From: Acidimicrobiales bacterium | Lineage (GTDB): Bacteria; Actinomycetota; Acidimicrobiia; Acidimicrobiales; Ilumatobacteraceae | Length of the DNA: 45,691 nt | Assembly: GCA_025463415.1 (NCBI GenBank) | Contig: JAOBWO010000119.1 | Location: 1 to 45,691, forward strand | Direction of reading: 5' to 3' | In this document: piece after piece, positions 33,523-41,693 of the stretch | Layout: every line of letters begins with the position of its first letter | How positions within the stretch are numbered: the first letter of the stretch is position 1 | Notes under the pieces: model-generated | What the model was told of the DNA's origin: nothing | The model's input: only the letters and a program-made list of their open reading frames with translations | Databases searched by the model: none | Position numbers and translations under genes: made by a program

Positions 33523-34500
33523 TCAGCCGACGACCTTGGCGGCGGTCTCACCGAGCAACGTCACCCGACCGGGCACGTGGCCGTTGGCGGGCAGGTTGAT
33601 CGTGAAGCCGTCGATGCCGAGCGCAAGGTCTTCGGTGAGCTGCTGGCCGACGGTGTCCGGATCACCGATGATGAAGCGACCGTCGATGATCGCTCGCCAT
33701 TCGGGCGACAGCGTGTTCGGATCCATGCCGCGCAGACGGATGTACGCGTCGAGGTCGGCCCGAGCCTCTTCCATCGTGGGCGCGATGCAGACGGTGCGCT
33801 GCCACGAGACCACCAACGTGCTCCGATCCCGTCCCTGCTCCTCGCATCGTTGCGCGAGCGCGTCGAGCTTGCGCGACATCTCGGCCGCGTCGGCGGTGAT
33901 GTTCGCCTCGTCGGCGTACTGGGCTGCCATCCGGAAGGTCTTGCGCTCGCCACCGCCGCCGATCATCACCGGCACGTGCCGTACGGGCGCCGGTGAGTTC
34001 ATCGCGTCGACCACGTTGTAGTGCTTGCCGGCCAGGGTGGCCTTCTCGCCGTTGAGCATCGGCAAGATGATCTGGAGCGCCTCTTCGAGCTTCTCGAAAC
34101 GATCGGTGAACGTTCCGAACTCGATGCCGAACGCGCCGTGCTCCAGCTCGAACCAACCGGCGCCGATGCCCAGCTGGGCACGACCGTTGGAGATGATGTC
34201 GAGCGTCGTGACCGTCTTGGCGAGGATCGCGGGGTTGCGGTAGGTGTTGCCCGTGACCAGCGCGCTGAGGCGCACGTTGGTGGTCTCGCGGGCGAGTGCA
34301 GCCAGCAGCGTGTAGCACTCGAGCATGTAGCGCTCCGGCTCGCCCAGATGCGGCAGCTGGTAGAAGTGGTCCATCACCAGCACGGTGTCGAAGCCGGAGG
34401 TGTCGGCCTCCTTGGCCTGGCGGGCGATGACGTCGAACAGCTCGGCCGGCCCTGTGTCGGGATAGGTGAAGCTGGGGATCTGGTAGCCGAGGCGGGTCAT
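33523..34500 (-). CDS. LLM class F420-dependent oxidoreductase
   Basis: A 325-residue luciferase-like flavin/F420 enzyme. It has the N-terminal LGYQIPSFTYP strand, VLVMDHFYQLPHLGEPERYMLECYTLLAALA, the LSALVTGNTYRNPAILAKTVTTLDIISNGRAQLGIGAGW core typical of this class, and IGGGGERKTFRMAAQYAD. F420 use is inferred from the family pattern and from the host being actinobacterial. ATG 34500 was chosen over the longer frame because the family begins here. With the SDR downstream it may form a small redox pathway of unknown substrate. Confidence 0.92.
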   Translation of the reverse strand: MTRLGYQIPSFTYPDTGPAELFDVIARQAKEADTSGFDTVLVMDHFYQLPHLGEPERYMLECYTLLAALARETTNVRLSALVTGNTYRNPAILAKTVTTLDIISNGRAQLGIGAGWFELEHGAFGIEFGTFTDRFEKLEEALQIILPMLNGEKATLAGKHYNVVDAMNSPAPVRHVPVMIGGGGERKTFRMAAQYADEANITADAAEMSRKLDALAQRCEEQGRDRSTLVVSWQRTVCIAPTMEEARADLDAYIRLRGMDPNTLSPEWRAIIDGRFIIGDPDTVGQQLTEDLALGIDGFTINLPANGHVPGRVTLLGETAAKVVG

Positions 34501-34614
34501 GGGATCGTCCGATGGTCGGGCGCGCAGCGCGGGATGCAACGCAACTTACGCCCTGGATGCGTGCGGCCGAGCGCGATCATGCCTGTCCAGTTGCCGTCCA
34601 GTTGTCGGGTGCGG

Positions 34615-35568
34615 TCAGACGCTGATCGGCGTGGTGATCGTCATCGTGTAACCGTCGGTCACGCTGCCCGTCACGGTCGGCGCCTCGTTGGTGGTGCCGT
34701 CGCTGAAGACCATGTCCGTGTTCAGCGAGACCCTGGCGTACGCCGATGGACTGCTGGCGTACGAGCTCTCCGCGTAGACGAGCTTGTTGATCTCGTCGGG
34801 CATCGCGAGCTGCGACGTGGCGATCTTGTTCGACGCACTCGTGATGCCGGCGAGGCTCGGGTAGACCTCGTAGTGGATGTGCGGCCAGCGGCCGTCGTAG
34901 CACGCCGGGTAGTAGCTCTGGAAGGTGACCAGGCCATTGGGATCGGACTCCTGGACGCCACGGAGGTAGTTCTCGCCCGTGGCTCCCTGGGAGTACAGCG
35001 AGTACCGACCTTGGCTGTCGACGTGCCACACGTAGACGGCAGCACCGACGAGGGGGTCGCCGGTCGTGCGGTCGATCAGCGTCATCTGCAGGGTGGTCGG
35101 CACGCCTCCGGCGTCGGTGGTGGACGATCCGAAGCTCGTGCGGATGTTGCTGCGCACGATGCCGCTCTCGGTCAGCACCTGCACGCCGTTGCTGCCATCG
35201 CCCGGGTAGGGCCCGGCGGTCTCTTCCGGCACGGCGGTCATCACGATCGTGGCAGCGGTGGCAGGGGTGGCAGCGGTAGCAGCGGTGGCTGCGGCTGTGC
35301 TCGCAGCCGTGGCCGGAGATGTGGTTGCCGTCGTCGCAGCCGTGGTGTCCGCTGTGGCGGTCGACGTCGCGGCGGCGTTCGTCGACGCTGTCCTCGCGCT
35401 GCTGCCGCATGCCGCCAACAGTGCGAGCGCTCCGCCGCCCGCGGCGCCGAGCAGGATCCGGCGACGGTCGATGAGCGTCGACAGGTCGAAGCTGAGGCCC
35501 CGGTCGTGGTCCTCGATCGGGTCGTCGTCTCGACGGTCGTGTGTGGTGCGTTCGGTGCGGTGTCGCAT
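34615..35568 (-). CDS. secreted intradiol ring-cleavage dioxygenase-like protein
   Basis: The 317 residues carry a Tat-like signal with lipobox (DRRRILLGAAGGG then LLAAC), so it is probably an exported lipoprotein. A 50-residue Thr/Ala linker follows. The catalytic domain shows EETAGPYPGDGS, the AAVYVWHVDSQGRYSLYS strand with a Tyr ligand, and SYYPACYDGRWPHIHYEV, giving Tyr224, His230 and His232 as Fe(III) ligands. Those fit the two Tyr and two His of intradiol dioxygenases. An exported form suggests a role on aromatic compounds outside the cytoplasm; the substrate is unknown. The gene is divergent from the DMT-like gene at 35728. Confidence 0.88.
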   Translation of the reverse strand: MRHRTERTTHDRRDDDPIEDHDRGLSFDLSTLIDRRRILLGAAGGGALALLAACGSSARTASTNAAATSTATADTTAATTATTSPATAASTAAATAATAATPATAATIVMTAVPEETAGPYPGDGSNGVQVLTESGIVRSNIRTSFGSSTTDAGGVPTTLQMTLIDRTTGDPLVGAAVYVWHVDSQGRYSLYSQGATGENYLRGVQESDPNGLVTFQSYYPACYDGRWPHIHYEVYPSLAGITSASNKIATSQLAMPDEINKLVYAESSYASSPSAYARVSLNTDMVFSDGTTNEAPTVTGSVTDGYTMTITTPISV

Positions 35569-35727
35569 GATGTCCTCCGTTGTCGGCGAGATCGTGGAGC
35601 CCGATGCTCATCGGACGATCCGTACCGCCGATCTCATGACCCGATGATGCTGGCACCACCTCCGTGCCGACGCAGGCGCGGCTGGGAACTTGCTCAGAGC
35701 CGACAGGTTTGGAACGGAGCACCTGCG

Positions 35728-36606
35728 GTGCACGATGTGCAGGTGGAGTTCGCCTATGTCGCCGCGTTCACGACCGCGGTGCTGTATGGCGTGAGCGCGG
35801 TCCTGGAGGATCACGCGGCCAAGGCGGTTCCCGTCACCGGTGCCAGCGGCAAGCGGGCTGCGGTCAAGGCGACGCTCAGTCCGGTGTACGTGATCGGCAT
35901 GGTCCTGAGCCTGCTCGCGTGGGTGGCCTCGTTGATCGCCCTTCGGAGCCTGCCCCTGTTCGCGGTTCAGGCGATCGCGGCGGGCAGCGTCGGCGTCGTC
36001 GTGCTGCTCACCTGGGTGCGAACTCACCGTCGACCACAGCAGCGCGACACGGTGCTCCTCGTCGCTCTCGCCGCAGGGCTCATCGCGCTCGCCGTGTCGG
36101 CCGCCCCCGGCCGGCCGCACCACATCAGCGGCTGGTTCCAGGTGGGCGTCGTCCTCGGCGTCCTTGCTGTCGCGGTGGCCGCCGTCGTCGCGTCGAAGTC
36201 GATCGGGCGCCGCGGCAGCGCTGCGCTCGGTGCGGTCTCCGGACTCGCCGACGGAGGCATGGCCCTCTGCGCTCGCGCCATCCACCTCCATTCTCACCAC
36301 CGCCTGCACATCCTGGTCGACCCGGTGGCGTGGTCGATCCTCGTCTTCGCCGTCATCGGCGTGATCACGTTCGCCGGATCGCTGCAGCGTGGCCCCGCCT
36401 CGGTCGCGCTGGCGTGCCAGCAGGCGGTGCTGACGGTCGTGCCGTCGGCCATCGGTCTGGTCGTGCTCGGCGACCGGGCCAAGAACGGCTACATCCCGCT
36501 CACCGTCGCCGGGTTCCTGGTGACCGTGATCGCGATCCTCCTCCTGACCCTGCACCCCGCAAGCGAGCCGATGCTCGAACCGGTTCGTGAGGGTTCGAGT
36601 CCGTAG
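35728..36606 (+). CDS. DMT-superfamily-like membrane protein
   Basis: A 292-residue membrane protein with about nine hydrophobic helices. The pattern of helices is like EamA/DMT transporters (LRSLPLFAVQAIAAGSVGVVVLLTW in the first half, GPASVALACQQAVLTVVPSAIGLVVLGDRAKNG in the second). GTG 35728 has GGAG eight bases upstream; other GTG codons at 35737 and 35743 are possible. The long open frame upstream is a shadow of the divergent genes. Transport substrate is unknown. Confidence 0.8.
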   Translation: MHDVQVEFAYVAAFTTAVLYGVSAVLEDHAAKAVPVTGASGKRAAVKATLSPVYVIGMVLSLLAWVASLIALRSLPLFAVQAIAAGSVGVVVLLTWVRTHRRPQQRDTVLLVALAAGLIALAVSAAPGRPHHISGWFQVGVVLGVLAVAVAAVVASKSIGRRGSAALGAVSGLADGGMALCARAIHLHSHHRLHILVDPVAWSILVFAVIGVITFAGSLQRGPASVALACQQAVLTVVPSAIGLVVLGDRAKNGYIPLTVAGFLVTVIAILLLTLHPASEPMLEPVREGSSP

Positions 36607-36665
36607 CTCCACGCAAGGCGCTGTCGGGCATCGCGTGCGAGGTCGGCGAGCGGGGCGACGGCGTC

Positions 36666-36694
36666 TTGACCAGATAGCGAGCGCTCGCTATCTT
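36666..36694 (+). promoter_or_regulatory. promoter of the tetR-P450 operon
   Basis: A -35 TTGACC (36666-36671), a 17-base spacer and a -10 TATCTT (36689-36694) fit a housekeeping promoter. Start of transcription would be about 36701, the first base of the tetR ATG, so the mRNA is predicted to be leaderless. The operator palindrome fills the spacer and most of the -10. Confidence 0.65.
36672..36693. promoter_or_regulatory. 22-bp palindromic TetR operator
   Basis: AGATAGCGAGC followed by its exact reverse complement forms a perfect 22-bp inverted repeat lying 7 bases before tetR. Bound repressor would cover the promoter spacer and -10. This is the standard layout of an autoregulated TetR gene. 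Confidence 0.8.
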
Positions 36695-36700
36695 TTGCGC

Positions 36701-37285
36701 ATGCGCCAGCACGATCGGAAGGCCGAGACCCGGGCCCGCCTCCTTGCGGCCGCCGCCGATCTGTTCGCTGAGCACGGCATCGCGGGTGCGTCCGTCGACG
36801 CGATCGCGACGCGCGCGGATCGCACCGTCGGCGCCCTCTACGGGCACTTCGGCAGCAAGGAAGAGCTGCTCTTCGCGGTCGTCGACGAATGGCTCGGCGA
36901 CGCCGCCACGGTGGTCGCAGCCGAGCTGGAGCTGGCGGACGACGCCGAGCAGCGCCTGGCCTCGTTGTGGCGGGCGGTTTCGCAACCGTCGTCGGAGCGC
37001 TGGCTGGCACTCGAGCACGAGGTGTGGAGCCACGCCCGCAGGAACCCGCAGGCCATGGAGCGCCTACGGCGGCGCTATGTCGAGACCTGGGAGGGCATCG
37101 CGATGCTGCCCCTGCAGTGGCCCGAGTTCGCGTCCGCCGGCACGAACGCGCCCGCCATCGTCGGGGTCCTCTTCGGGATGGCGATGATGCACCAGGTCTC
37201 ACCCGGATCGATCACCGACGAGATGGCGGTGCGCACCCTCCACCACCTCGTCTCTTCACCTGACACCGAAGGAGCAACACCATGA
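36701..37285 (+). CDS. TetR family regulator of the P450 gene
   Basis: A 194-residue repressor. The N-terminal helix-turn-helix is RARLLAAAADLFAEHGIAGASVDAIATRADRTVGALYGHFGSKEELL, a standard TetR DNA-binding domain. The C-terminal ligand domain is less conserved, with a Trp-rich helix (PSSERWLALEHEVWSHARR). Its stop overlaps the P450 ATG by four bases, so it is transcribed with the P450 and likely controls the operon through the palindrome at 36672. The ligand is unknown. Start ATG 36701 is fixed by the promoter position. Confidence 0.93.
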   Translation: MRQHDRKAETRARLLAAAADLFAEHGIAGASVDAIATRADRTVGALYGHFGSKEELLFAVVDEWLGDAATVVAAELELADDAEQRLASLWRAVSQPSSERWLALEHEVWSHARRNPQAMERLRRRYVETWEGIAMLPLQWPEFASAGTNAPAIVGVLFGMAMMHQVSPGSITDEMAVRTLHHLVSSPDTEGATP

Positions 37286-38514
37286 CCTCGACCTCACCGC
37301 TCGGCACCGCCGATCTGCCCCGCATCGACCTGCTCGCCGACACGTGGGCGCGCGGCGTGCCGCACGACCAGTTCGACCTGCTCCGCCGCGAGTCACCCGT
37401 CCACTGGCACGACGAGGACGGCGGTTCCGGGTTCTGGGCGATCACCAAGCACGCTGACGTGAAGCGGATCAGCCGGGACCCACGCACGTTCTCGTCAGCA
37501 CTCGGCGCGACGTTCATCCCCGATCAGGACGAAGAGACGCTGATGATGCTGCGCCTCAGTGTGCTGAACATGGACGATCCCCAGCACACCCGCTACCGCA
37601 ACATCGTCGCCAAGGGGTTCACCCCGCGCGTGATCAACAAGCTGATCGAGGACATCGATGCCCGCGCGGTTCGCGTCGTCGACGACGTGATCGGGCGCGG
37701 CGAGTGCGAGTTCGTCAACGACATCGCCTCGAAGGTGCCGATCCAGACGATCTGCACGATGCTCGGCCTGGACGACGAGCTGTGGCCGCGCATGGTCGAG
37801 TTGACGAACATGATGATCGGCTCGCTCGAGGACATCGGCGGCGAGAACGCCGGTCAGATGGCAGCGATGGAGGTCTACGCGCTGTGCGATCAGATGGCCG
37901 CCGCCCGTCGCGCCGAACCGCGCGACGACATCATGACCGCCCTCGTCAACGCCGAGGTCGACGGACAGCGCCTCGACGACGGCGAGCTGAACATGTTCTT
38001 TGTGACGCTGATCGTCGCCGGCAACGAGACCACGCGGAACGTGCTCAACCACGCGATGCTCGCGTTCATCGACAACCCGGGCGAGGCCGATCGCCTCCGC
38101 GCCGACCCGTCGCTCTGGCCCACGGCCGTCGACGAGATGCTGCGCTACGGCACCTCGATCCACAACTTCCGCCGCACCGCGACCGTGGACACCGAGATCC
38201 GCGGCACGCCGATCAAGGCCGGTGACAAGGTCGTGATGTACTACGCGGCCGCCAACCGCGACGAAGAGGTCTTCGCCGATCCGCACCGCTTCGACATCGG
38301 GCGCAAGCCGAACGATCACGTCACGTTCGGCGGCGGGGGAGTTCACTTCTGCCTGGGTGCCAGCCTCGCCAAGGCCCAGATCCGAGCGACCATGACCGAG
38401 GTTGTCAACCGCCTCGGCAACCCGCAGCTCGCTGGACCGGTGCGCCGACTCAAGAGCGACTTCGTCAACGGAGTGACGCACATGCCGATCTCGTTCGAGC
38501 CACGGGTCAGCTGA
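37282..38514 (+). CDS. cytochrome P450
   Basis: A 410-residue soluble bacterial P450. It shows the I-helix oxygen motif VAGNETTRN, the K-helix EMLR (ExxR), and the haem loop FGGGGVHFCLGASLAKAQIR with the Cys357 thiolate. The N-terminus has no membrane anchor. Electron partners (ferredoxin and reductase) are not in the window. ATG 37282 overlaps the tetR stop, with GGAG upstream. The sequence fits steroid/fatty-chain hydroxylating actinobacterial P450s, but the substrate cannot be read from sequence. Confidence 0.95.
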   Translation: MTSTSPLGTADLPRIDLLADTWARGVPHDQFDLLRRESPVHWHDEDGGSGFWAITKHADVKRISRDPRTFSSALGATFIPDQDEETLMMLRLSVLNMDDPQHTRYRNIVAKGFTPRVINKLIEDIDARAVRVVDDVIGRGECEFVNDIASKVPIQTICTMLGLDDELWPRMVELTNMMIGSLEDIGGENAGQMAAMEVYALCDQMAAARRAEPRDDIMTALVNAEVDGQRLDDGELNMFFVTLIVAGNETTRNVLNHAMLAFIDNPGEADRLRADPSLWPTAVDEMLRYGTSIHNFRRTATVDTEIRGTPIKAGDKVVMYYAAANRDEEVFADPHRFDIGRKPNDHVTFGGGGVHFCLGASLAKAQIRATMTEVVNRLGNPQLAGPVRRLKSDFVNGVTHMPISFEPRVS

Positions 38515-38545
38515 GCCGGCGAGCACATCACGTGGACGGCCGAGT

Positions 38546-39109
38546 TCAGCCGCCTGCAACGGTCTTCAGTGCGGACAGTGCATCGTCGATCAGCCGGGGC
38601 AAGCGCTTGCGGTTGGACTCCGCGACCCATCGCTCGAACGCGATCCTGAACACGGCGATCGCGGCCTCGCCGGTGAGGCTGGCAGCAGGATCTTTCACGC
38701 CTCGTCGGCGGAGCGCCTCGGCCAGCGCGGCCGCGAGGCCGGCGAGCTTGATCACCTCGCGCTCCTGCAGTTCCGGGTTCGCATCGATCACGCGCTGACG
38801 TTGCACGGAACCGGCGCGTCCCTGTTCGAACAGTTCGCCCGCTGCACGGAGCGCCATTGCGGCAGCCTCCAATGGTGTCGCGGATCGGGGCGCATCGGTG
38901 ATCGCACCGACGAGGAGGTCCTGCAGTGCGGCGGCGCCCGAGAAGAGCACCTCGCGCTTGTCGGCGAAGTGGCGGAAGAACGTGCGCTCGGTGAGGCCGG
39001 CCCGTTCGGCGATTGCAGCGACCGTGGTGTTCTCGTACCCGCGCTCGCCGTAGAGGGCCATCGCCGCCTCCTGCAACCGGCCTCGGCTGCCCGGTTCCCA
39101 ACGCACCAT
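38546..39109 (-). CDS. TetR family regulator
   Basis: A 187-residue TetR protein with helix-turn-helix GRLQEAAMALYGERGYENTTVAAIAERAGLTERTFFRHFADKREVL. It begins at ATG 39109 and is divergent from the epimerase gene at 39229. Two related palindromes (39128-39144 and 39169-39185) in the intergenic space are likely its binding sites, so it probably represses the epimerase gene and itself. The C-terminal ligand-binding part gives no clue to the inducer. It is convergent with the P450 gene, which is a separate operon. Confidence 0.92.
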   Translation of the reverse strand: MVRWEPGSRGRLQEAAMALYGERGYENTTVAAIAERAGLTERTFFRHFADKREVLFSGAAALQDLLVGAITDAPRSATPLEAAAMALRAAGELFEQGRAGSVQRQRVIDANPELQEREVIKLAGLAAALAEALRRRGVKDPAASLTGEAAIAVFRIAFERWVAESNRKRLPRLIDDALSALKTVAGG

Positions 39110-39116
39110 GGCCGCG

Positions 39117-39144
39117 ACTCTAGTGTCATGACAGTGGCTGTCAT
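39117..39144 (-). promoter_or_regulatory. candidate promoter of the divergent tetR gene
   Basis: On the - strand, ATGACA (39144-39139), a 16-base spacer and TAGAGT (39122-39117) form a likely promoter whose start would be close to ATG 39109, again with almost no leader. The -35 lies within the first operator. Confidence 0.45.
39128..39144. promoter_or_regulatory. TetR operator 1
   Basis: Perfect 7-bp inverted repeat ATGACAG-TGG-CTGTCAT in the tetR/epimerase intergenic space. It overlaps the candidate tetR promoter. Confidence 0.65.
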
Positions 39145-39168
39145 TGCTGCGGTGAAGCCGGTATGGTG

Positions 39169-39185
39169 ATGTCAGCAACTGACAT
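39169..39185. promoter_or_regulatory. TetR operator 2
   Basis: Perfect 7-bp inverted repeat ATGTCAG-CAA-CTGACAT, related to operator 1 by one A/T exchange per arm. Centres are 41 bases apart, about four helical turns, so both could be bound on one face. It lies just upstream of the epimerase ribosome site. Confidence 0.65.
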
Positions 39186-39228
39186 CGCTTGCCGCCCACT
39201 GCGGCGAGTGAACCATGGGAGGTCTCAC

Positions 39229-40155
39229 ATGCAGTACTGCGTCACCGGTGCATCCGGCTGGATCGGCTCCGCCGTTGTCCCTGAGCTCCTCGGAGCCGGC
39301 CATCAGGTCGTCGGCTTGGCGCGCTCGAATGCATCCGCTGAGGTACTCGTCCAGGCCGGCGCGGAAGCTCATCGCGGCTCGCTCGACGACCTCGACACCC
39401 TCCGTGCCGCGACCGACGCATCGGACGGTGTGATCCACCTCGCCTTCAAGCACGACCTCGCGTTCACGGGTGACTTCCTCGGCGCTGCCGACGCCGATCG
39501 TCGTGCGGTCGAACTGTTCGGCGAAGTCTTGGCGGGTTCCGATCGGCCATTGGTCATCGCGTCGGGCGTGCTGGGTCTCTCCCAGTGGCCGCCGGCCACC
39601 GAGCAGGACGGGCACGGTCCACAGTTCTCGATGGAAGGCTTCGGTGCCGGTCCGGAGACGCGACGCGGCACCGCCGAGCTCGTGCGATCGTTCGCCGACC
39701 GCGGCGTGAGGTCATGTGTGCTGCGTCTCCCTCCGACGGTGCACGGCACGGGCGACAACGGCTTCATCGCGACCGTGGTCGAGACCGCACGGACTCGCGG
39801 CGTGTCCGGCTACATCGCCGACGGTTCCAACCGTTGGCCGGCCGCACATGTGCTCGATGTCGCCCGCCTGTTCCGACTCGCGGTGGAGCGCGCACCCGCC
39901 GGTTCGACGCTGCACGGCGTCGCCGAGGAGGGCGTGGCGATCCGTGACGTCGCCGACGTCATTGCCCGGCACCTCGGTGTTCCTGTGGTGTCGGTGGCTC
40001 CGGAGGACGCCGCCGAGCACTTCACCTGGCTGGCCGGCTTCCTCGGCCTCGACAGCCCGGCGTCCAGCGCGCAGACCCGTGAGCAGATGGGGTGGCTGCC
40101 GACTCAGGTCGGCCTCGTCGAGGACCTCGATCTCGGTCACTACTTCGCGCGCTGA
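39229..40155 (+). CDS. NAD(P)-dependent epimerase/dehydratase family (extended SDR)
   Basis: A 308-residue extended-SDR protein with the cofactor loop VTGASGWIGSAVV and the following LARSNASAEVLVQAGAEAHRGSLDD segment that marks the second strand and acidic cofactor-binding turn. The usual YxxxK active site is not obvious: ETRRGTAELV takes its place, as in atypical members. ATG 39229 has GGGAGG six bases upstream; an upstream ATG at 39163 would overlap the operator and has no ribosome site. It is probably controlled by the divergent TetR regulator. Confidence 0.9.
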   Translation: MQYCVTGASGWIGSAVVPELLGAGHQVVGLARSNASAEVLVQAGAEAHRGSLDDLDTLRAATDASDGVIHLAFKHDLAFTGDFLGAADADRRAVELFGEVLAGSDRPLVIASGVLGLSQWPPATEQDGHGPQFSMEGFGAGPETRRGTAELVRSFADRGVRSCVLRLPPTVHGTGDNGFIATVVETARTRGVSGYIADGSNRWPAAHVLDVARLFRLAVERAPAGSTLHGVAEEGVAIRDVADVIARHLGVPVVSVAPEDAAEHFTWLAGFLGLDSPASSAQTREQMGWLPTQVGLVEDLDLGHYFAR

Positions 40156-40174
40156 CGTCGTCGCGCGCCACGCC

Positions 40175-41611
40175 TCAGGCGACGGTCACCACGCGGAGGA
40201 CGTCGGTGGCGTTGCTCGCACCGGGACCCCCATCGGGCGTGCCGGCGAGCACGATGATGGTGTCACCGTGGTTGATCAGCTGAGCCTTCAGCGCCGACTC
40301 GACGGCCAGCCAGATCATCTCGTCGGTGGACGCCGAGAGGCCGGCCCGGAGCGGCTCGATGCCCCAGCTGAGCGCGAGCGCGCGGGCCGTCCGCACCGAC
40401 GGCGTCAGCCCGATCAACGTCGCCTCCGGCCGGTAGCTGGCCATCGCCAGAGCCGTGCGCCCGGAGCGTGTGCAGCACAGGATCGCGGACACGCCGATGT
40501 CCACCGAGGCCTGGTGCGCGGCGTGCGTCATCGCATACGTGATCTGACTTGCGGCGTCGGCCTGCTCGGAGCGTTGCAGGCGACCGAGCCGACGCGCCCA
40601 GGCGCGATATGCGGCGTCCACCTCGGCGCGCTCGGCGATGCGGTTCATCGTGCGGACGACGAGTGCGGGGTCGTGACCGACTGCCGTCTCGGCCGACAGC
40701 ATCAGCGCATCAGTGCCGTCGAACACGGCGTTGGCGATGTCGGTGACCTCCGCCCGGGTCGGCGCGGGTGACGTGATCATGCTCTCCAACATCTGGGTCG
40801 CGGTGATGACCGGAACACCACGTTCGACGCATCGCCTGATGATCTTCTTCTGCAGGTGCGGAACGTCTTCGAGTGGACAATCGATGCCGAGATCACCGCG
40901 GGCCACCATCAGCGCGTCGGCCTCAGCGATGATGTCGTCCAGCGCGTTCATCGCCGCCGCGGTCTCGATCTTGGCGACGATCTTCGGGCCGCCTTCGGGG
41001 ATCGCGGCGCGGAGCTTGCGAACGTCCTCGCCGCTGCGCACGAAGGAGAGCGCGACGAAGTCGGCGTCGGCCATGCTGACGACGAGCTCCAGATCCTGAG
41101 CCGTCGGCGTGGTCAGCTGCGAGCGCTCGGATGGGAGGTGCACCCCTGGTTGACCGCTGACCCGACCACCGGATGTGACGGAGCAGTTGACCATCCCGCC
41201 GGCCACCGTGTTGACCATCAGCGTGATCGCGCCGTCGCCGATCACGCAGCGACCGCCGGGCTCGACGTCCTCCAGCAGCGTCGCGCAATCGACCTCGACG
41301 ATCGATGCCGTGCTCTGAGCGTTGCCGACGCGCAGCTGAACGAGATCACCTGCGACCCAGTGGATGCCGCCGTCGGGGAAGCGTCCCGCGCGGATCTTCG
41401 GGCCAGGGAGGTCAGCCAGCACCGCCACCGTCGCGCCGAGCCGGTCGGCGACTTCGCGCACGGTGCGCATGCGCGCCAGATGGGTCTCGACCGGGCCGTG
41501 GCTCAGGTTGAGGCGGACGACGTCGACGCCGGCGAGGATCAGCTCCTCGAGGGCCGCGGGGGAATCACTGGCGGGGCCGATGGTGGCGACGATCTTCGTT
41601 CGGCTGCTCAT
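40175..41611 (-). CDS. pyk: pyruvate kinase
   Basis: Catalyses phosphoenolpyruvate plus ADP to pyruvate plus ATP, the last step of glycolysis, in the cytoplasm. The 478 residues begin with RTKIVATIGPASDSP and contain GVDVVRLNLSHG, the active-site Lys region GGPKIVAKIETAAAMN, the Mg-binding MVARGDLGID, and VITATQMLESM. The C-terminal regulatory domain ends with GASNATDVLRVVTVA. Length is normal. It is a housekeeping gene with no operon partner evident; the downstream epimerase is convergent with it. Confidence 0.97.
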   Translation of the reverse strand: MSSRTKIVATIGPASDSPAALEELILAGVDVVRLNLSHGPVETHLARMRTVREVADRLGATVAVLADLPGPKIRAGRFPDGGIHWVAGDLVQLRVGNAQSTASIVEVDCATLLEDVEPGGRCVIGDGAITLMVNTVAGGMVNCSVTSGGRVSGQPGVHLPSERSQLTTPTAQDLELVVSMADADFVALSFVRSGEDVRKLRAAIPEGGPKIVAKIETAAAMNALDDIIAEADALMVARGDLGIDCPLEDVPHLQKKIIRRCVERGVPVITATQMLESMITSPAPTRAEVTDIANAVFDGTDALMLSAETAVGHDPALVVRTMNRIAERAEVDAAYRAWARRLGRLQRSEQADAASQITYAMTHAAHQASVDIGVSAILCCTRSGRTALAMASYRPEATLIGLTPSVRTARALALSWGIEPLRAGLSASTDEMIWLAVESALKAQLINHGDTIIVLAGTPDGGPGASNATDVLRVVTVA

Positions 41612-41693
41612 GTCCCATCCCTCCGCGTCGCAGTCTCGCGGAGTTCAGCTGCCGAGGCGCGCACCCCGATGCGGGTCCGCCGAGCCGCGGAGG

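Noticed and set aside
36591-36602. GGGTTCGAGTCC, resembling a tRNA T-arm
   Set aside because: It lies in the last codons of the DMT-like gene, and no acceptor, D-arm or anticodon stem can be folded around it.
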